Positions 1-7,739 of a DNA stretch of 51,609 nucleotides are shown in pieces. The position numbers were made by a program, and so were the translations under genes. The DNA is from Clostridia bacterium (lineage in GTDB: Bacteria > Bacillota > Clostridia > Oscillospirales > Acutalibacteraceae). The stretch is taken from the NCBI GenBank assembly GCA_017433225.1, contig JAFRHS010000054.1, positions 1-51,609 of the forward strand, read 5' to 3'. Below the pieces are notes generated by a model that had not been told where the DNA came from, made no database searches, and saw only the letters and a program-made list of their open reading frames with translations. Within the stretch, counting starts at the first letter, position 1. Each line of letters begins with the position of its first letter.

Positions 1-280
1 CATGGAGTCGGGGCAAAGAGCCCCTTGGTCCGGGACCTGCGGCGCCTCCTCGCTCCGGCTGAATGCTTCTCCGGGGCAGGCCGAAGGGCAGACTTGTCCT
101 TTGGCCTGTTGTTTGCCCCACGCCGCAGGGCAGAGGGGAAGTCAAGAGCTGGCAAGGAGCCGAGAACCGCAAAGGAAACGTACGTTGCCAGCCGCGAAGC
201 GGGGCGGAGGTGGCCAGCGGCCGGCGGAGCACTCTTTACTTTCACGCAGAACTGTGGCACCCACGCCCGAAGGGCGACAA
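1..280. other. GC-rich hairpin-rich non-coding stretch
   Basis: No convincing gene is seen; overlapping open frames here lack a ribosome binding site and family resemblance. The stretch is rich in inverted repeats: 11-base arms at about 81-91 and 102-112 with one G-U pair, perfect 8-base arms GCTGGCAA (148-155) and TTGCCAGC (185-192), and a small CGCCC-GAA-GGGCG hairpin near 262-274. It may be part of a structured RNA or a dispersed intergenic element cut by the window edge. The 11-mer GCCGCGAAGCG (191-201) recurs at about 38330. Confidence 0.4.
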
Positions 281-312
281 AAAACGCCAGAGGCGAATGC
301 CTTTGGCGTTTT
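281..312 (-). terminator. Terminator downstream of tRNA-Val
   Basis: Inverted repeat AAAACGCCA..TTGGCGTTTT with inner GGC/GCC pairing. It lies 6 bases beyond the 3' CCA of the minus-strand tRNA, and its A/T flanks would give a U tract in either direction. Confidence 0.65.
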
Positions 313-317
313 GTTGA

Positions 318-394
318 TGGTGGTCGATGGGGGACTCGAACCCTCGACCTCCCGCATGTGAGGCGGGCGCTCTAACCAGCTGAGCTAATCAACC
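318..394 (-). tRNA. tRNA-Val (anticodon CAC)
   Basis: Read on the minus strand the 77-base sequence folds as a cloverleaf. The acceptor stem GGTTGAT pairs with ATCGACC with one G-U. The D arm begins TAGCTC, and the anticodon stem CCCGC/GCGGG encloses loop CTCACAT, giving anticodon CAC for valine GUG codons. The T loop is TTCGAGT. Discriminator A73 and an encoded CCA (318-320) are present. One A-C mismatch occurs in the T stem. It is followed by its own terminator and stands alone in this window. Confidence 0.93.
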
Positions 395-465
395 AAGAAC
401 ACGTAATACTTTACCGTAAACGAAGGTCAATTGCAAGAGAAAGTTGGGTTTCAAAGGGTGCTTTC

Positions 466-494
466 TTGTGAAAACGGGAGTCTTTGTTTATAAT
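466..494 (+). promoter_or_regulatory. Sigma-A promoter for the TtcA-like gene
   Basis: TTGTGA (466-471), 17-base spacer, TATAAT (489-494). The start codon lies 79 bases downstream of the -10 box, leaving room for the leader hairpin at 514-531. Confidence 0.65.
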
Positions 495-513
495 TGGAAA
501 TCGGAACATGAAA

Positions 514-531
514 CCGGTGAGAGTTCACCGG
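514..531 (+). promoter_or_regulatory. Leader hairpin before the TtcA-like gene
   Basis: Perfect 7-base arms CCGGTGA and TCACCGG with loop GAGT lie in the 5' leader between promoter and ribosome binding site. There is no T tract after it, so it is not an obvious terminator. It may affect mRNA stability or translation; no known riboswitch class is recognised. Confidence 0.35.
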
Positions 532-572
532 AGAGTTCGCTCTGTCAGAACGCAGAAGAAGGAGGGGAGAGC

Positions 573-1283
573 ATGCAGAAGATCCAGGGGTACATGCGAA
601 GCGCCATGGACCGGTACGGGATGATCGAAGACGGCGACAAGATCGCGGTCGGCGTTTCCGGCGGAAAGGATTCTGTCGCGCTCCTCTACTGTCTCGCGCA
701 GATGCGCCGGTACTACCCGAAGCAGTTCGAGGTCGTCGGCATCACGCTCGACCCGGGCTTCGACGGCGCCGAAATGGACTATACGCCCATCGTCGACATG
801 TGCAAAGAGCTCGACGTCGAGTACATCGTCGACCGCACGAACATCGGCCACGTGGTCTTCGATACCCGGGACGAGAAGAACCCGTGCAGCCTCTGCGCGA
901 ACCTGCGACGGGGCCGTCTTCACACGCTCGCCAAGGAACTCGGGTGCAACAAGCTCGCCCTCGGACACCACCGGGACGACGCGGTCAACACGTTCTTCAT
1001 GAATCTACTCGACCTTGGGACCCTCGACTGCTTCAAGCCGGTCACGTACCTGTCCCGCAAGGACCTCACCATGATCAGACCGCTGGTATTCGCCCCGGAG
1101 CAGGAGATCCTGAATGCGGTAAATCGCCAACAGCTCCCCGTCGTCAAGAACGTCTGCCCGATCGACCACAAAACGGAGCGTGCCAACGTGGACAGCATCG
1201 TCCGGGACCTCGAGGCGATGTACCCCGGCCTTTCGAACAAGATCATCGCGGCGATGCAGAAGGGAGAGCTTGCCGGCTGGTAA
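573..1283 (+). CDS. TtcA-like tRNA thiolation ATPase
   Basis: A 236-residue PP-loop ATPase related to TtcA, which thiolates cytidine 32 of tRNA using an iron-sulfur cluster. The PP-loop SGGKDS is at residues 29-34. The cysteine pair C105-x2-C108 and C195 match the three cluster-binding cysteines of the family. The start is ATG 573, preceded by AAGGAGGGG; upstream in-frame codons have no ribosome binding site. TtcA orthologs are usually longer, so this compact Clostridia version could act on another tRNA or substrate. It is monocistronic behind a good promoter and lies near a tRNA gene. The fold and chemistry are confident, the exact target less so. Confidence 0.78.
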   Translation: MQKIQGYMRSAMDRYGMIEDGDKIAVGVSGGKDSVALLYCLAQMRRYYPKQFEVVGITLDPGFDGAEMDYTPIVDMCKELDVEYIVDRTNIGHVVFDTRDEKNPCSLCANLRRGRLHTLAKELGCNKLALGHHRDDAVNTFFMNLLDLGTLDCFKPVTYLSRKDLTMIRPLVFAPEQEILNAVNRQQLPVVKNVCPIDHKTERANVDSIVRDLEAMYPGLSNKIIAAMQKGELAGW

Positions 1284-1354
1284 GCGGAAGCGGGGGACCG
1301 CAGGACCTTTTGCAGGTGTCAAAAAAATAATAGAAACCTTATGGAGTCTGCCGA

Positions 1355-1384
1355 TTGTAGCGGGCTCCTTTTATATGTTAAAAT
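1355..1384 (+). promoter_or_regulatory. Promoter for the RmlD-like/symporter operon
   Basis: TTGTAG (1355-1360), 18-base spacer, TAAAAT (1379-1384), 58 bases before the start at 1443. Confidence 0.5.
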
Positions 1385-1442
1385 GAATCTGATATTATGC
1401 CCATTTTTCTGGGACATTTCAAGCTAGACAGGAGTGAAACTT

Positions 1443-2288
1443 ATGACCAGAAATACGATCTGGGTCACCGGTGCGGAAGGTCGTCTCGGCAGCGCGCTCG
1501 TCCAGCTGCTCAGCCAGGACATCGACAACAAAGTCATCGGGACCGACAAGGCTGAAGTAGACATCACGGACCTGGCCGCCGTCGATGCCGCCATGGATGT
1601 CTACCATCCGACCGTGGTCATCAACTGTGCCAGTATGTCTGACATGGACGAGTGTGAGAAGAATATGGTCGAAGCGTTCAAGATCAACACCCTGGGCGCC
1701 CGCAACCTCGCCATGGCCACTCAGCGCGTCAACGCGAAGATCATCCAGATGTCGACCGATGACGTCTTCGAGGGGAAGACCGGCATCCGGCTCACCGAGT
1801 TCGACATCCCGACTCCGAAGAACGTCTACGGCAAGTCCAAACTGGCCGGCGAGATGTTCGTTCGGGAACTGAATCCGAAACACCTCATCATCCGCAGTTC
1901 CTGGGTCTACGGCACCGGGAAAGAGGACTTCATGACCAAGGTCCTCGACCACGCCAAGAAGGGCGAGTCCTTCGAAGTGCCGATGGACGTCATCTCGACG
2001 CCCACCAGCGCGCTGACCCTCGCAAAGTTCGTCGAGCTGATGATCGACCACTCCGAGTACGGCATCTACCACGCATCCTGTGAAGGCTCCTGTTCCCGCC
2101 GTTCCTTCGCGCAGGCCATCCTCAAGGCATACGGCTACGATGAGCGTCTCGCAGAAGGAGTGTTCGCCGCCGACAAGGCCATGTCCACCCTGCTCGAGAA
2201 CCTTATGATGAAAATGACCGGCATCTACGAAATGCCCCACTGGACAGACGATTTCGATGCCTATATTGCCAGACATAAGGAGGCGTAA
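1443..2288 (+). CDS. RmlD-like NAD(P)-dependent sugar reductase
   Basis: A 281-residue extended short-chain dehydrogenase of the RmlD type, which reduces dTDP-4-dehydrorhamnose using NAD(P)H. The N-terminal Rossmann motif is TGAEGRLG, followed by STDDVFEG and a YGKSK catalytic pair typical of the superfamily. The ATG at 1443 sits 8 bases behind AGGAG. It is the first gene of a tight operon: the symporter starts 3 bases after its stop. No other dTDP-rhamnose genes are nearby, so the real substrate may differ. Annotation as an RmlD-family oxidoreductase is safe; rhamnose synthesis is only an inference. Confidence 0.75.
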   Translation: MTRNTIWVTGAEGRLGSALVQLLSQDIDNKVIGTDKAEVDITDLAAVDAAMDVYHPTVVINCASMSDMDECEKNMVEAFKINTLGARNLAMATQRVNAKIIQMSTDDVFEGKTGIRLTEFDIPTPKNVYGKSKLAGEMFVRELNPKHLIIRSSWVYGTGKEDFMTKVLDHAKKGESFEVPMDVISTPTSALTLAKFVELMIDHSEYGIYHASCEGSCSRRSFAQAILKAYGYDERLAEGVFAADKAMSTLLENLMMKMTGIYEMPHWTDDFDAYIARHKEA

Positions 2289-2291
2289 CGT

Positions 2292-3623
2292 ATGGCGGAA
2301 GAAAAAGTAATGAACGCGCCGAAGGAGAAAAAGCCCCGTAAAAAAATGGGCCTCACGTCTCAGATCTTCATCGGCCTCATCGGCGGTCTCATCGTCGGTA
2401 TCATCTTCAACCTGCTCATCCCGAGCAGCTATGTCCGCGACACCATCTTCGTCGAAGGCATCTTCTATGTCATCGGCCAGGGATTCATCCGTCTCATGAA
2501 GATGCTGGTCGTCCCGCTCGTCTTCTGCTCCCTGGTCACCGGTTCCTCCTCCATCGGAGACACCAAGACCCTCGGAAAAGTCGGCGGAAAGACCATCGTG
2601 TTCTACCTCTGCACGACCGCGCTGGCCGTCACCGTGGCCATCAGCGTCGCGCTCCTCATCCGCCCCGGCATCGGACTCGACATGTCGTCCATCGCCGGCA
2701 GTGAAGTCACGGTCGCAGAGAGCACCTCGGCCGTCGACACCATCCTCAACATCATCCCGGAGAACCCGTTCGCCTCACTGGCGCAGGGCACCATGCTCCA
2801 GGTCATCCTGTTCGCGCTTCTTGTGGGCATCCTGCTCGCCAAGATGAGAGAGCGCGGCTCGGTCATCGCCAACTTCCTGACGCAGGCCAACGACCTCATG
2901 ATGGAGATGACGAACCTCGTCATGCGGTTCGCTCCCATCGGCGTCTTCTGCATGATCGCCCGCACCTTCGCGAACCTGGGCTTCGACGCCTTCGTGCCGC
3001 TGCTCAAGTACATGGGCTCCGTCACCACCGGTCTGGCCGTTCAGCTGCTCATCGTCTACATGCTGCTCCTGCTCATCTTCACCAGACTCAATCCGTTGCG
3101 TTTCCTGAAGAAGTTCTTCCCGGTCATCGCGTTCGCGTTCTCGACCTCCACGTCCAACGCGACCATCCCGCTCAACATCGAGACCCTCGAAGATAAGATC
3201 GGTGTCGACCGGAGAGTCTCCTCCTTCACGATCCCGCTCGGTGCCACCGTCAACATGGACGGCACCTCCATCATGCAGGGCGTCGCCGTCGTCTTCGCGG
3301 CACAGGCCTACGGCATCGACCTCGGCCTCTCCGGCTATCTGACCGTCATTGCGACCGCAACACTCGCGTCCATCGGTACCGCCGGTATCCCGTCCGTCGG
3401 TCTCGTCACCCTGTCCATGGTCTTCGCATCCGTCGGCATCCCTGTCGAAGCCATTGCCCTCATCATGGGCGTTGACCGTATCCTCGACATGATGCGGACC
3501 GCCGTCAACATCACCGGCGACGCGGTGGTCACCACCATCGTCGCTCACCAGAACAAGTCTCTCGACAAGAACGTGTTCAACTCTACGGAGGTGAAAGAGA
3601 ATGTTCCGGAACTCACCCTGTAA
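2292..3623 (+). CDS. Dicarboxylate/amino acid:cation symporter (DAACS)
   Basis: A 443-residue integral membrane protein of the GltP/DctA family, which moves glutamate, aspartate or C4-dicarboxylates with Na+ or H+. Family signatures are visible: the serine-rich hairpin AFSTSTSNATIPL, the cation/substrate motif NMDGT, and RTAVNITGD near the C-terminus. About eight membrane segments alternate with glycine-rich re-entrant loops. It is translated directly after the RmlD-like gene, and its last 23 bases overlap the start of the downstream solute-binding lipoprotein, so the two products are probably coupled. Confidence 0.88.
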   Translation: MAEEKVMNAPKEKKPRKKMGLTSQIFIGLIGGLIVGIIFNLLIPSSYVRDTIFVEGIFYVIGQGFIRLMKMLVVPLVFCSLVTGSSSIGDTKTLGKVGGKTIVFYLCTTALAVTVAISVALLIRPGIGLDMSSIAGSEVTVAESTSAVDTILNIIPENPFASLAQGTMLQVILFALLVGILLAKMRERGSVIANFLTQANDLMMEMTNLVMRFAPIGVFCMIARTFANLGFDAFVPLLKYMGSVTTGLAVQLLIVYMLLLLIFTRLNPLRFLKKFFPVIAFAFSTSTSNATIPLNIETLEDKIGVDRRVSSFTIPLGATVNMDGTSIMQGVAVVFAAQAYGIDLGLSGYLTVIATATLASIGTAGIPSVGLVTLSMVFASVGIPVEAIALIMGVDRILDMMRTAVNITGDAVVTTIVAHQNKSLDKNVFNSTEVKENVPELTL

Positions 3624-4440
3624 ACACCTTTTTGCCGTTCTCCTTCTTTTGGCGATGTGCCTCGCCGTCTTCTCCGGCTGCAAGCCAAAGGCTCCGACCG
3701 AAGAGACCACGACGAACCCTGTCAAGATCAACGAGAACTATCTCGACGAGATCCGCGACAAAGGCAAACTCGTCGTCGGCGTCAAGACCGACGTTCCCGA
3801 ACTCTCCTACTACGACAAGGAGACAGGGGAGTGGTCCGGTCTCGAAGTCGAACTCGCCTACAATGTCGGCTGTGAAATCTTCGGCGTGACCCGCAGTGAA
3901 CTCGGCGACAAGGTCGAACTTGTCGGCGTCACGGTCGCGGACCGCGAAGAGAAACTGGCAAACGGCGACATCGACCTCATGCTGGCGACGTACACCAAGA
4001 CGAAGGAACGCGCGAAGAAGTTCGCGCTGTCCGACAGCTACTACACGAGCTACATCGGCCTCATGGTCCGGTACACGCCGGAAGACCTCGACTCGCTGGG
4101 CACGACGAACATCAAGTCCCTGGCGGACCTCGACGGAAAGATCGTCGGTGTCGCGAAGAATTCTACGACCCGCAACGACATGACGAACTACATCGCCACA
4201 GCGAACCAGCTGAAGGTGAGCCCGCAGTTCGTGTCCTACTCTTCGTATGAAGGCCTGTACAAGGCGCTCAAGAAGGGTGACATCGATGTCATCGCGGTCG
4301 ACGTCAGCATCCTGAACGGGTACGACGACGCCTCGACGAAGATCCTGCCCGACCGGTTCGCCGGACAGCACTACGGTGCCGCGGTCCTGCCGGAAAACGC
4401 GCAGCTGCTCGACGCAGTCAATAAAGTCATTAACGGCTGA
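3601..4440 (+). CDS. Amino-acid-type solute-binding lipoprotein (SBP_bac_3)
   Basis: A 279-residue extracellular solute-binding protein of the polar amino acid family. A lipoprotein signal peptide ends in VFSGC, which fits a lipobox with Cys26 as the anchored residue. The mature part begins with an acidic linker and then DKGKLVVGVKTDVPELSYYD, the typical first strand of SBP family 3. GGAGGTG precedes the ATG, which lies inside the end of the symporter gene. No ABC permease or ATPase follows; the only partner transporter is the DAACS symporter. It may deliver substrate to that symporter, act as a sensor, or serve an ABC system elsewhere. Confidence 0.82.
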   Translation: MFRNSPCKHLFAVLLLLAMCLAVFSGCKPKAPTEETTTNPVKINENYLDEIRDKGKLVVGVKTDVPELSYYDKETGEWSGLEVELAYNVGCEIFGVTRSELGDKVELVGVTVADREEKLANGDIDLMLATYTKTKERAKKFALSDSYYTSYIGLMVRYTPEDLDSLGTTNIKSLADLDGKIVGVAKNSTTRNDMTNYIATANQLKVSPQFVSYSSYEGLYKALKKGDIDVIAVDVSILNGYDDASTKILPDRFAGQHYGAAVLPENAQLLDAVNKVING

Positions 4441-4459
4441 GTGTCGTTAAGATAAATAG

Positions 4460-4465
4460 TATAAT
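4460..4465 (+). promoter_or_regulatory. -10 box before the flavodiiron gene
   Basis: TATAAT 28 bases before the start codon at 4494, in the gap after the solute-binding lipoprotein gene. No good -35 hexamer lies at the usual distance, so it may need an activator. Confidence 0.4.
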
Positions 4466-4493
4466 TTTTGCAAATAGAAAGGTAACAAGCATT

Positions 4494-6308
4494 ATGGAAG
4501 ATCGCACTATGACTGTCTCTGCCGACATCAAATATGTTGGCGTCAACGACCATGAAATCGACCTGTTCGAAGGTCAGTATGTCGTCCCGAACGGCATGGC
4601 TTACAACTCCTATGTCATCATGGACGACAAGATCGCCGTTATGGACACGGTCGATAAACACTTTACGAAAGAGTGGCTCGACAACCTCGCCAAGGTGTTC
4701 GGCGCCCGGAAACCGGATTATCTCATCATCCAGCATATGGAATGCGACCACTCCGGTTCCATCATGGCGTTCCTGAGCACCTATCCCGATGTCACCATCG
4801 TGGCCTCTGCCAAGGCCTTCACCATGCTCCACAACTTCCATGAGGAGAAGGAGATCCCCGAAGAGAAAAAGCTCGAGATCAAAGAGGGCGACACCCTGAA
4901 CCTCGGCAAGCATGAACTCGCGTTCGTCGCGGCTCCGATGGTCCACTGGCCGGAAGTCATGATGACTTACGACGCCTATGACAAAGTCCTCTTCGCTGCA
5001 GACGGTTTCGGCAAGTTCGGCGCCAACGACGTCGAGGAAGACTGGGCATGCGAGGCGAGACGGTACTACATCGGCATCGTCGGCAAGTACGGCCAGCAGG
5101 TCCAGAACGTCCTGAAGAAGGCTGCCGGCCTCGAGATCGAGACCATCTGTTCCCTGCATGGTCCCGTCCTGAAGGGCGACCTCAGCTACTATATCAACCT
5201 CTACGACATCTGGTCCTCCTATGAGGTCGAGACCGAAGGCGTCGCCATCTTCTACACTTCCGTCTACGGCCACACCAAGACCGCGGTCGAGAAACTCGCG
5301 AAGAAGCTCGAGGCGAAGGGCTGCCCGAAAGTCGTCGTCAACGACCTCGCACGTGAAGACATGGCTGAGTGTGTCGAAGACGCGTTCCGCTATGGCAAGA
5401 TCGTCCTCGCCACCACCACCTACAACGCGGACATCTTCCCGTTCATGAAGACGTTCATCGACCACCTGACCGAGCGCAACTTCCAGAAGAAGCACATCGG
5501 TCTCATCGAGAACGGCTCCTGGGCTCCGCTCGCCGCGAAGACCATGAAGAAGATGCTCGAAGGCTGCAAGGACATCGTCTGGTGCAAGAACACCGTCAAG
5601 ATCCTCTCCTCCATGAACGAGGAGAACGAGGCGCAGATGGACGGCCTGGTCGAAGAACTGACCATGGACTATCAGGAGCGCCACGAAGAGATGGCCACCA
5701 AGAACGATCTCACCGCTCTGTTCAAGATCGGCTACGGCCTCTATGTCGTCACCTCCAACGACGGCAAGAAGGACAACGGCGTCATCGTCAACACGGTCAC
5801 CCAGGTCACCGACGACCCGAACCGCATCGCGGTCTGCATCAACAAGAAGAACTACTCTCACGAGATCGTCAAGAACACCGGCATCATGAACGTCAACTGC
5901 CTGACGGTCGAGACCCCGTTCAGCATCTTCAAGCAGTACGGCTTCCAGTCCGGACGCGATGTCGACAAGTTCGCCGGCATGGGCGAGCTGCCCCGTACCG
6001 ACAACGGCCTCATCTTCCTTCCGATGTACATCAACGCGGTCATGTCCCTGAAAGTCGAGCAGTATGTCGACCTTGACACCCACGGCATGTTCATCTGCAC
6101 CGTCGAAGAGGCCCGTGTCCTCGGCAACGAAGAGACCGCCACTTACACCTACTATCAGAAGCACATCAAACCGGCTCCGGACACCGAAGGCAAACAGGGC
6201 TGGGTCTGCGTCGTCTGCGGCTATATCTATGAAGGCGATGAACTGCCTGATGACTTCATCTGCCCGCTGTGCAAACATGGTGTCGCCGACTTTGAAAAGA
6301 TAGGCTGA
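4494..6308 (+). CDS. Flavodiiron protein fused to flavin reductase and rubredoxin
   Basis: A 604-residue multidomain flavodiiron protein, which reduces O2 to water (or NO to N2O) in anaerobes. Order: metallo-beta-lactamase domain (1-245) with the diiron ligands H81, E83, D85, H86, H151, D170 and H222; flavodoxin domain (about 248-390) with the FMN loop YTSVYGHT; flavin-reductase-like domain (about 400-545); C-terminal rubredoxin (569-604) with Cys572, 575, 590 and 593. All ligands are intact. The protein can in principle carry its own electron chain from NAD(P)H or reduced flavin through rubredoxin to the diiron site. ATG 4494 follows AAAGG. The PTS-EIIC-like gene follows after 7 bases, so the two are probably cotranscribed. 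Confidence 0.92.
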   Translation: MEDRTMTVSADIKYVGVNDHEIDLFEGQYVVPNGMAYNSYVIMDDKIAVMDTVDKHFTKEWLDNLAKVFGARKPDYLIIQHMECDHSGSIMAFLSTYPDVTIVASAKAFTMLHNFHEEKEIPEEKKLEIKEGDTLNLGKHELAFVAAPMVHWPEVMMTYDAYDKVLFAADGFGKFGANDVEEDWACEARRYYIGIVGKYGQQVQNVLKKAAGLEIETICSLHGPVLKGDLSYYINLYDIWSSYEVETEGVAIFYTSVYGHTKTAVEKLAKKLEAKGCPKVVVNDLAREDMAECVEDAFRYGKIVLATTTYNADIFPFMKTFIDHLTERNFQKKHIGLIENGSWAPLAAKTMKKMLEGCKDIVWCKNTVKILSSMNEENEAQMDGLVEELTMDYQERHEEMATKNDLTALFKIGYGLYVVTSNDGKKDNGVIVNTVTQVTDDPNRIAVCINKKNYSHEIVKNTGIMNVNCLTVETPFSIFKQYGFQSGRDVDKFAGMGELPRTDNGLIFLPMYINAVMSLKVEQYVDLDTHGMFICTVEEARVLGNEETATYTYYQKHIKPAPDTEGKQGWVCVVCGYIYEGDELPDDFICPLCKHGVADFEKIG

Positions 6309-6315
6309 GAAAACT

Positions 6316-7434
6316 ATGGCTGAAGAAAAACAGATGTCGACCGGAAAGGTCAAGGCATTTCTCCAGAAAAAAGATATTGAGATCTCTCTGAGACGCTATG
6401 GCATCGACGCGCTCGGTGCCATGGCACAGGGACTCTTCTGTACGCTCCTCGTGGGGACCATCCTCTCCACGCTGGGGACCCAGTTCCATGCGCTCGACTT
6501 CCTCGTGAAGACCATCGCCACGGTCGGTGCGACCGAATACAGCGTGGCCTCTCTGTGCACGGCGATGGCCGGCCCCGCCATGGCGGCCGCCATCGGCTAC
6601 GCGCTGAAGTCTCCGCCGCTCGTCCTGTTCTCGCTGATCGTCGTCGGTTTTGCCGCCAACGCGCTCGGCGGTGCCGGCGGCCCTCTGGCCGTCCTGGTCA
6701 TCGCCATCCTCGCGTCGGAGTTCGGCAAACTGGTCTCCAAGGAGACCAAAGTCGACATCCTGGTCACGCCGCTCGTCACCATCGGCGTCGGCGTCGCGCT
6801 GGCCGCCTGGTGGGCTCCTGCCCTCGGAAAAGCGGCCATGTGGGTCGGCGACCTCATCATGTGGGCAACCAACCTCCAACCCTTCCTGATGGGCATCCTG
6901 GTGGCCGTCCTCGTCGGTATGGCACTGACCCTGCCCATCTCCTCCGCCGCCATCTGCGCGGCGCTGGGGCTCACCGGTCTCGCCGGCGGCGCTGCCGTCG
7001 CGGGCTGCTGTGCCCAGATGGTCGGGTTCGCATTCATGTCGTTCCCGGAGAACAAGTGGGGAGGACTGGTGTCTCAGGGCATCGGCACCTCCATGCTCCA
7101 GATGGGGAACATCGTCAAGAACCCGCGGATCTGGATCGCCCCCATCGTGACCTCCGCCATCACAGGGCCCCTTGCCACCTGTGTCTTCAAGATGCAGATG
7201 AACGGCACTCCGGTCTCCTCCGGAATGGGCACCTGCGGGCTCGTCGGTCAGATCGGCGTCTACACCGGATGGGTCAGCGACATCGCCGCCGGCACCAAAA
7301 CCTCGATCACGGCCATGGACTGGACCGGTCTCGTCCTCATCTGTTTCGTTCTGCCTGCCATCCTCTGCCCGCTTATCAATTTCGGTCTGAAAAAGATCGG
7401 ATGGGTCAAAGAGGGAGACATGAAACTCGACTGA
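6316..7434 (+). CDS. PTS EIIC-like membrane protein (PTS_EIIC_2 family)
   Basis: A 372-residue, very hydrophobic protein with about nine membrane segments and glycine/alanine-rich loops. Blocks such as ALGGAGGPLAVLV, LPISSAAICAALGLTGLAGG and the C-terminal FVLPAILCPLINFGLKK resemble the PTS_EIIC_2 family, single-domain relatives of sugar PTS permeases. No EIIB or EIIA gene is adjacent, but an EIIA domain occurs in the fusion protein at 14428-15414. The substrate is unknown. It sits 7 bases behind the flavodiiron gene, an odd pairing of an oxygen-defence enzyme with a transporter-like protein, and is followed by a strong terminator. Confidence 0.72.
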   Translation: MAEEKQMSTGKVKAFLQKKDIEISLRRYGIDALGAMAQGLFCTLLVGTILSTLGTQFHALDFLVKTIATVGATEYSVASLCTAMAGPAMAAAIGYALKSPPLVLFSLIVVGFAANALGGAGGPLAVLVIAILASEFGKLVSKETKVDILVTPLVTIGVGVALAAWWAPALGKAAMWVGDLIMWATNLQPFLMGILVAVLVGMALTLPISSAAICAALGLTGLAGGAAVAGCCAQMVGFAFMSFPENKWGGLVSQGIGTSMLQMGNIVKNPRIWIAPIVTSAITGPLATCVFKMQMNGTPVSSGMGTCGLVGQIGVYTGWVSDIAAGTKTSITAMDWTGLVLICFVLPAILCPLINFGLKKIGWVKEGDMKLD

Positions 7435-7522
7435 GTTCTGTGTCGGTTTCCATGCCAATATAATGGTTTTTAAGATATCTTTATAATTAATATTTATATT
7501 ATAAAAAGAGCAAAAATATTAC

Positions 7523-7553
7523 AAAACGGTCACCGTTTTTCGGTGACCGTTTT
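7523..7553 (+). terminator. Terminator after the flavodiiron/EIIC operon
   Basis: A 13-base perfect stem AAAACGGTCACCG / CGGTGACCGTTTT with loop TTTTT and following T tract. The rest of the 7435-7739 gap holds only the promoter and operator sites listed separately. Confidence 0.88.
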
Positions 7554-7655
7554 TCTGTCACTGGTGAATTGTTTCAAAAAAATGTCTGTTTCCTTGTGCA
7601 TATTGCCACAAAAGCCCGTGAAACACCTGTTGTTTCCCGTGAAAGGGTCCCAAAA

Positions 7656-7724
7656 ATTACAAAACGGGGTTGATTTTTACAACGTGAATCATTAAAATGT
7701 AACACGTTGTAACTCTTTTGTAAT
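7656..7724 (+). promoter_or_regulatory. WalR-like box and nested inverted repeats
   Basis: TGTAAC (7708-7713), five bases, TGTAAT (7719-7724) matches the TGTWAH-N5-TGTWAH target of the essential cell-wall regulator WalR. A further TGTAAC lies at 7698-7703. Two perfect inverted repeats enclose the promoter: ATTACAAAA/TTTTGTAAT (7656-7664, 7716-7724) and ACAACGTG/CACGTTGT (7679-7686, 7703-7710). The position downstream of the -10 box would suit repression. The regulator assignment is inferred. Confidence 0.5.
7670..7698 (+). promoter_or_regulatory. Sigma-A promoter for the first CHAP amidase gene
   Basis: TTGATT (7670-7675), 17-base spacer, TAAAAT (7693-7698), 41 bases before the start codon. 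Confidence 0.65.
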
Positions 7725-7739
7725 TTCCGAGGAGGAAAA

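Noticed and set aside
2..375. Overlapping small open frames at the left edge
   Set aside because: They have no ribosome binding sites, run into a terminator and a tRNA gene, and show biased composition from GC-rich repeats.
4371..6353. Long open frame of 660 codons on the minus strand opposite the flavodiiron gene
   Set aside because: It mirrors the real gene, a usual effect of strong GC bias at third positions, and shows no family motifs.
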